This document shows, one piece after another, positions 5,216-5,333 of a DNA stretch of 5,333 bases; within the stretch, counting starts at the first letter, position 1; each line of letters opens with the position of its first letter. The translations under genes were made by a program, and so were the position numbers. Source of the stretch: an uncultured Collinsella sp. (lineage in GTDB: Bacteria > Actinomycetota > Coriobacteriia > Coriobacteriales > Coriobacteriaceae); the NCBI GenBank assembly GCA_900543025.1, contig UQPP01000062.1, positions 1 through 5,333 on the forward strand, read 5' to 3'. The notes beneath the pieces are model-generated. The model saw only the letters and a list, made by a program, of their open reading frames with translations. It did not search any database and was not told the DNA's origin.

Positions 5216-5333
5216 CTAGCTATTAAACCCGTTGAACTTGAGATAGCTCATCAGGTAAGCCTTCGAAACGAAGGACGATACCGCACTGCGTACAAGCAGC
5301 GACTCACGCGTTACCTGATGCGCGGTATCGGGA
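5216..5333 (-). CDS. C-terminal end of an unrecognised protein (partial)
   Basis: On the minus strand one frame is open from the window edge to a TAG whose complement is at 5216-5218, giving the last 38 residues of a protein that ends in SYLKFNGFNS. About two thirds of its third codon positions are G or C, which fits coding use in this window. The stop lies 10 bases from the bidirectional terminator, where a convergent gene should end. The segment mixes basic and aromatic residues with no motif that I recognise, so no function is offered. A caution is that the same stretch holds two interleaved inverted repeats, which is unusual for ordinary coding sequence. An open frame this short could also arise by chance. 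Confidence 0.5.
   Translation of the reverse strand, partial: PDTAHQVTRESLLVRSAVSSFVSKAYLMSYLKFNGFNS

Noticed and set aside
1..5333. CRISPR array, defence system, toxin-antitoxin pair or other accessory system
   Set aside because: No regularly spaced direct repeats and no protein of such a family were seen. All six well-resolved genes are housekeeping or common families.

Overview
The window looks like part of a chromosome from an actinobacterium of the class Coriobacteriia, probably Collinsella or a close relative. This rests on fairly high GC with GC-rich third codon positions, GAAAGGA-type ribosome binding sites, and the gene order: a CDP-alcohol phosphatidyltransferase, a GarA-like FHA protein, a two-domain MerR protein, adenine phosphoribosyltransferase, an NlpC/P60 hydrolase, then a DegV protein. 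The genus is an inference from the sequence alone.

Layout. Bases 1-25 are the 3' end of a tRNA, probably tRNA-Pro, followed at once by an intrinsic terminator (37-63). Bases 64-312 hold no convincing gene but contain a strong 57-base inverted repeat (129-185). Five same-strand genes follow, with gaps of 66, 3, 40 and 32 bases: the phosphatidyltransferase (313-1017), the FHA protein (1084-1518), the MerR protein (1522-2400), apt (2441-2971) and a secreted coiled-coil NlpC/P60 hydrolase (3004-4110). They end at a good intrinsic terminator (4135-4174). The intergenic region before degV (4175-4275) carries a perfect 16-bp inverted repeat, a consensus -10 box and an 8-bp operator-like inverted repeat over the expected transcription start. 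degV (4276-5142) is a single-gene unit. It ends at a terminator (5165-5206) with T tracts on both strands, which a convergent gene entering from the right edge (stop at 5216-5218) probably shares.

How the genes fit together. The first three genes match, in the same order, genes that lie close together in Mycobacterium tuberculosis (Rv1822 pgsA2, Rv1827 garA, Rv1828 merR), so this looks like an old actinobacterial neighbourhood joining membrane lipid synthesis, phosphothreonine signalling and transcription control. The FHA protein keeps one of the two GarA phosphothreonine positions. apt (purine salvage) and the cell-wall hydrolase are probably co-transcribed with them. degV probably encodes a FakB-like fatty-acid-binding protein and has its own regulated-looking promoter.

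I see no mobile element genes, CRISPR array or defence system. The points of most interest are the GarA-like protein with half of its usual phospho-switch, and four unexplained inverted-repeat structures (129-185, 4184-4222, 4243-4262, and an interleaved pair in 5249-5330).
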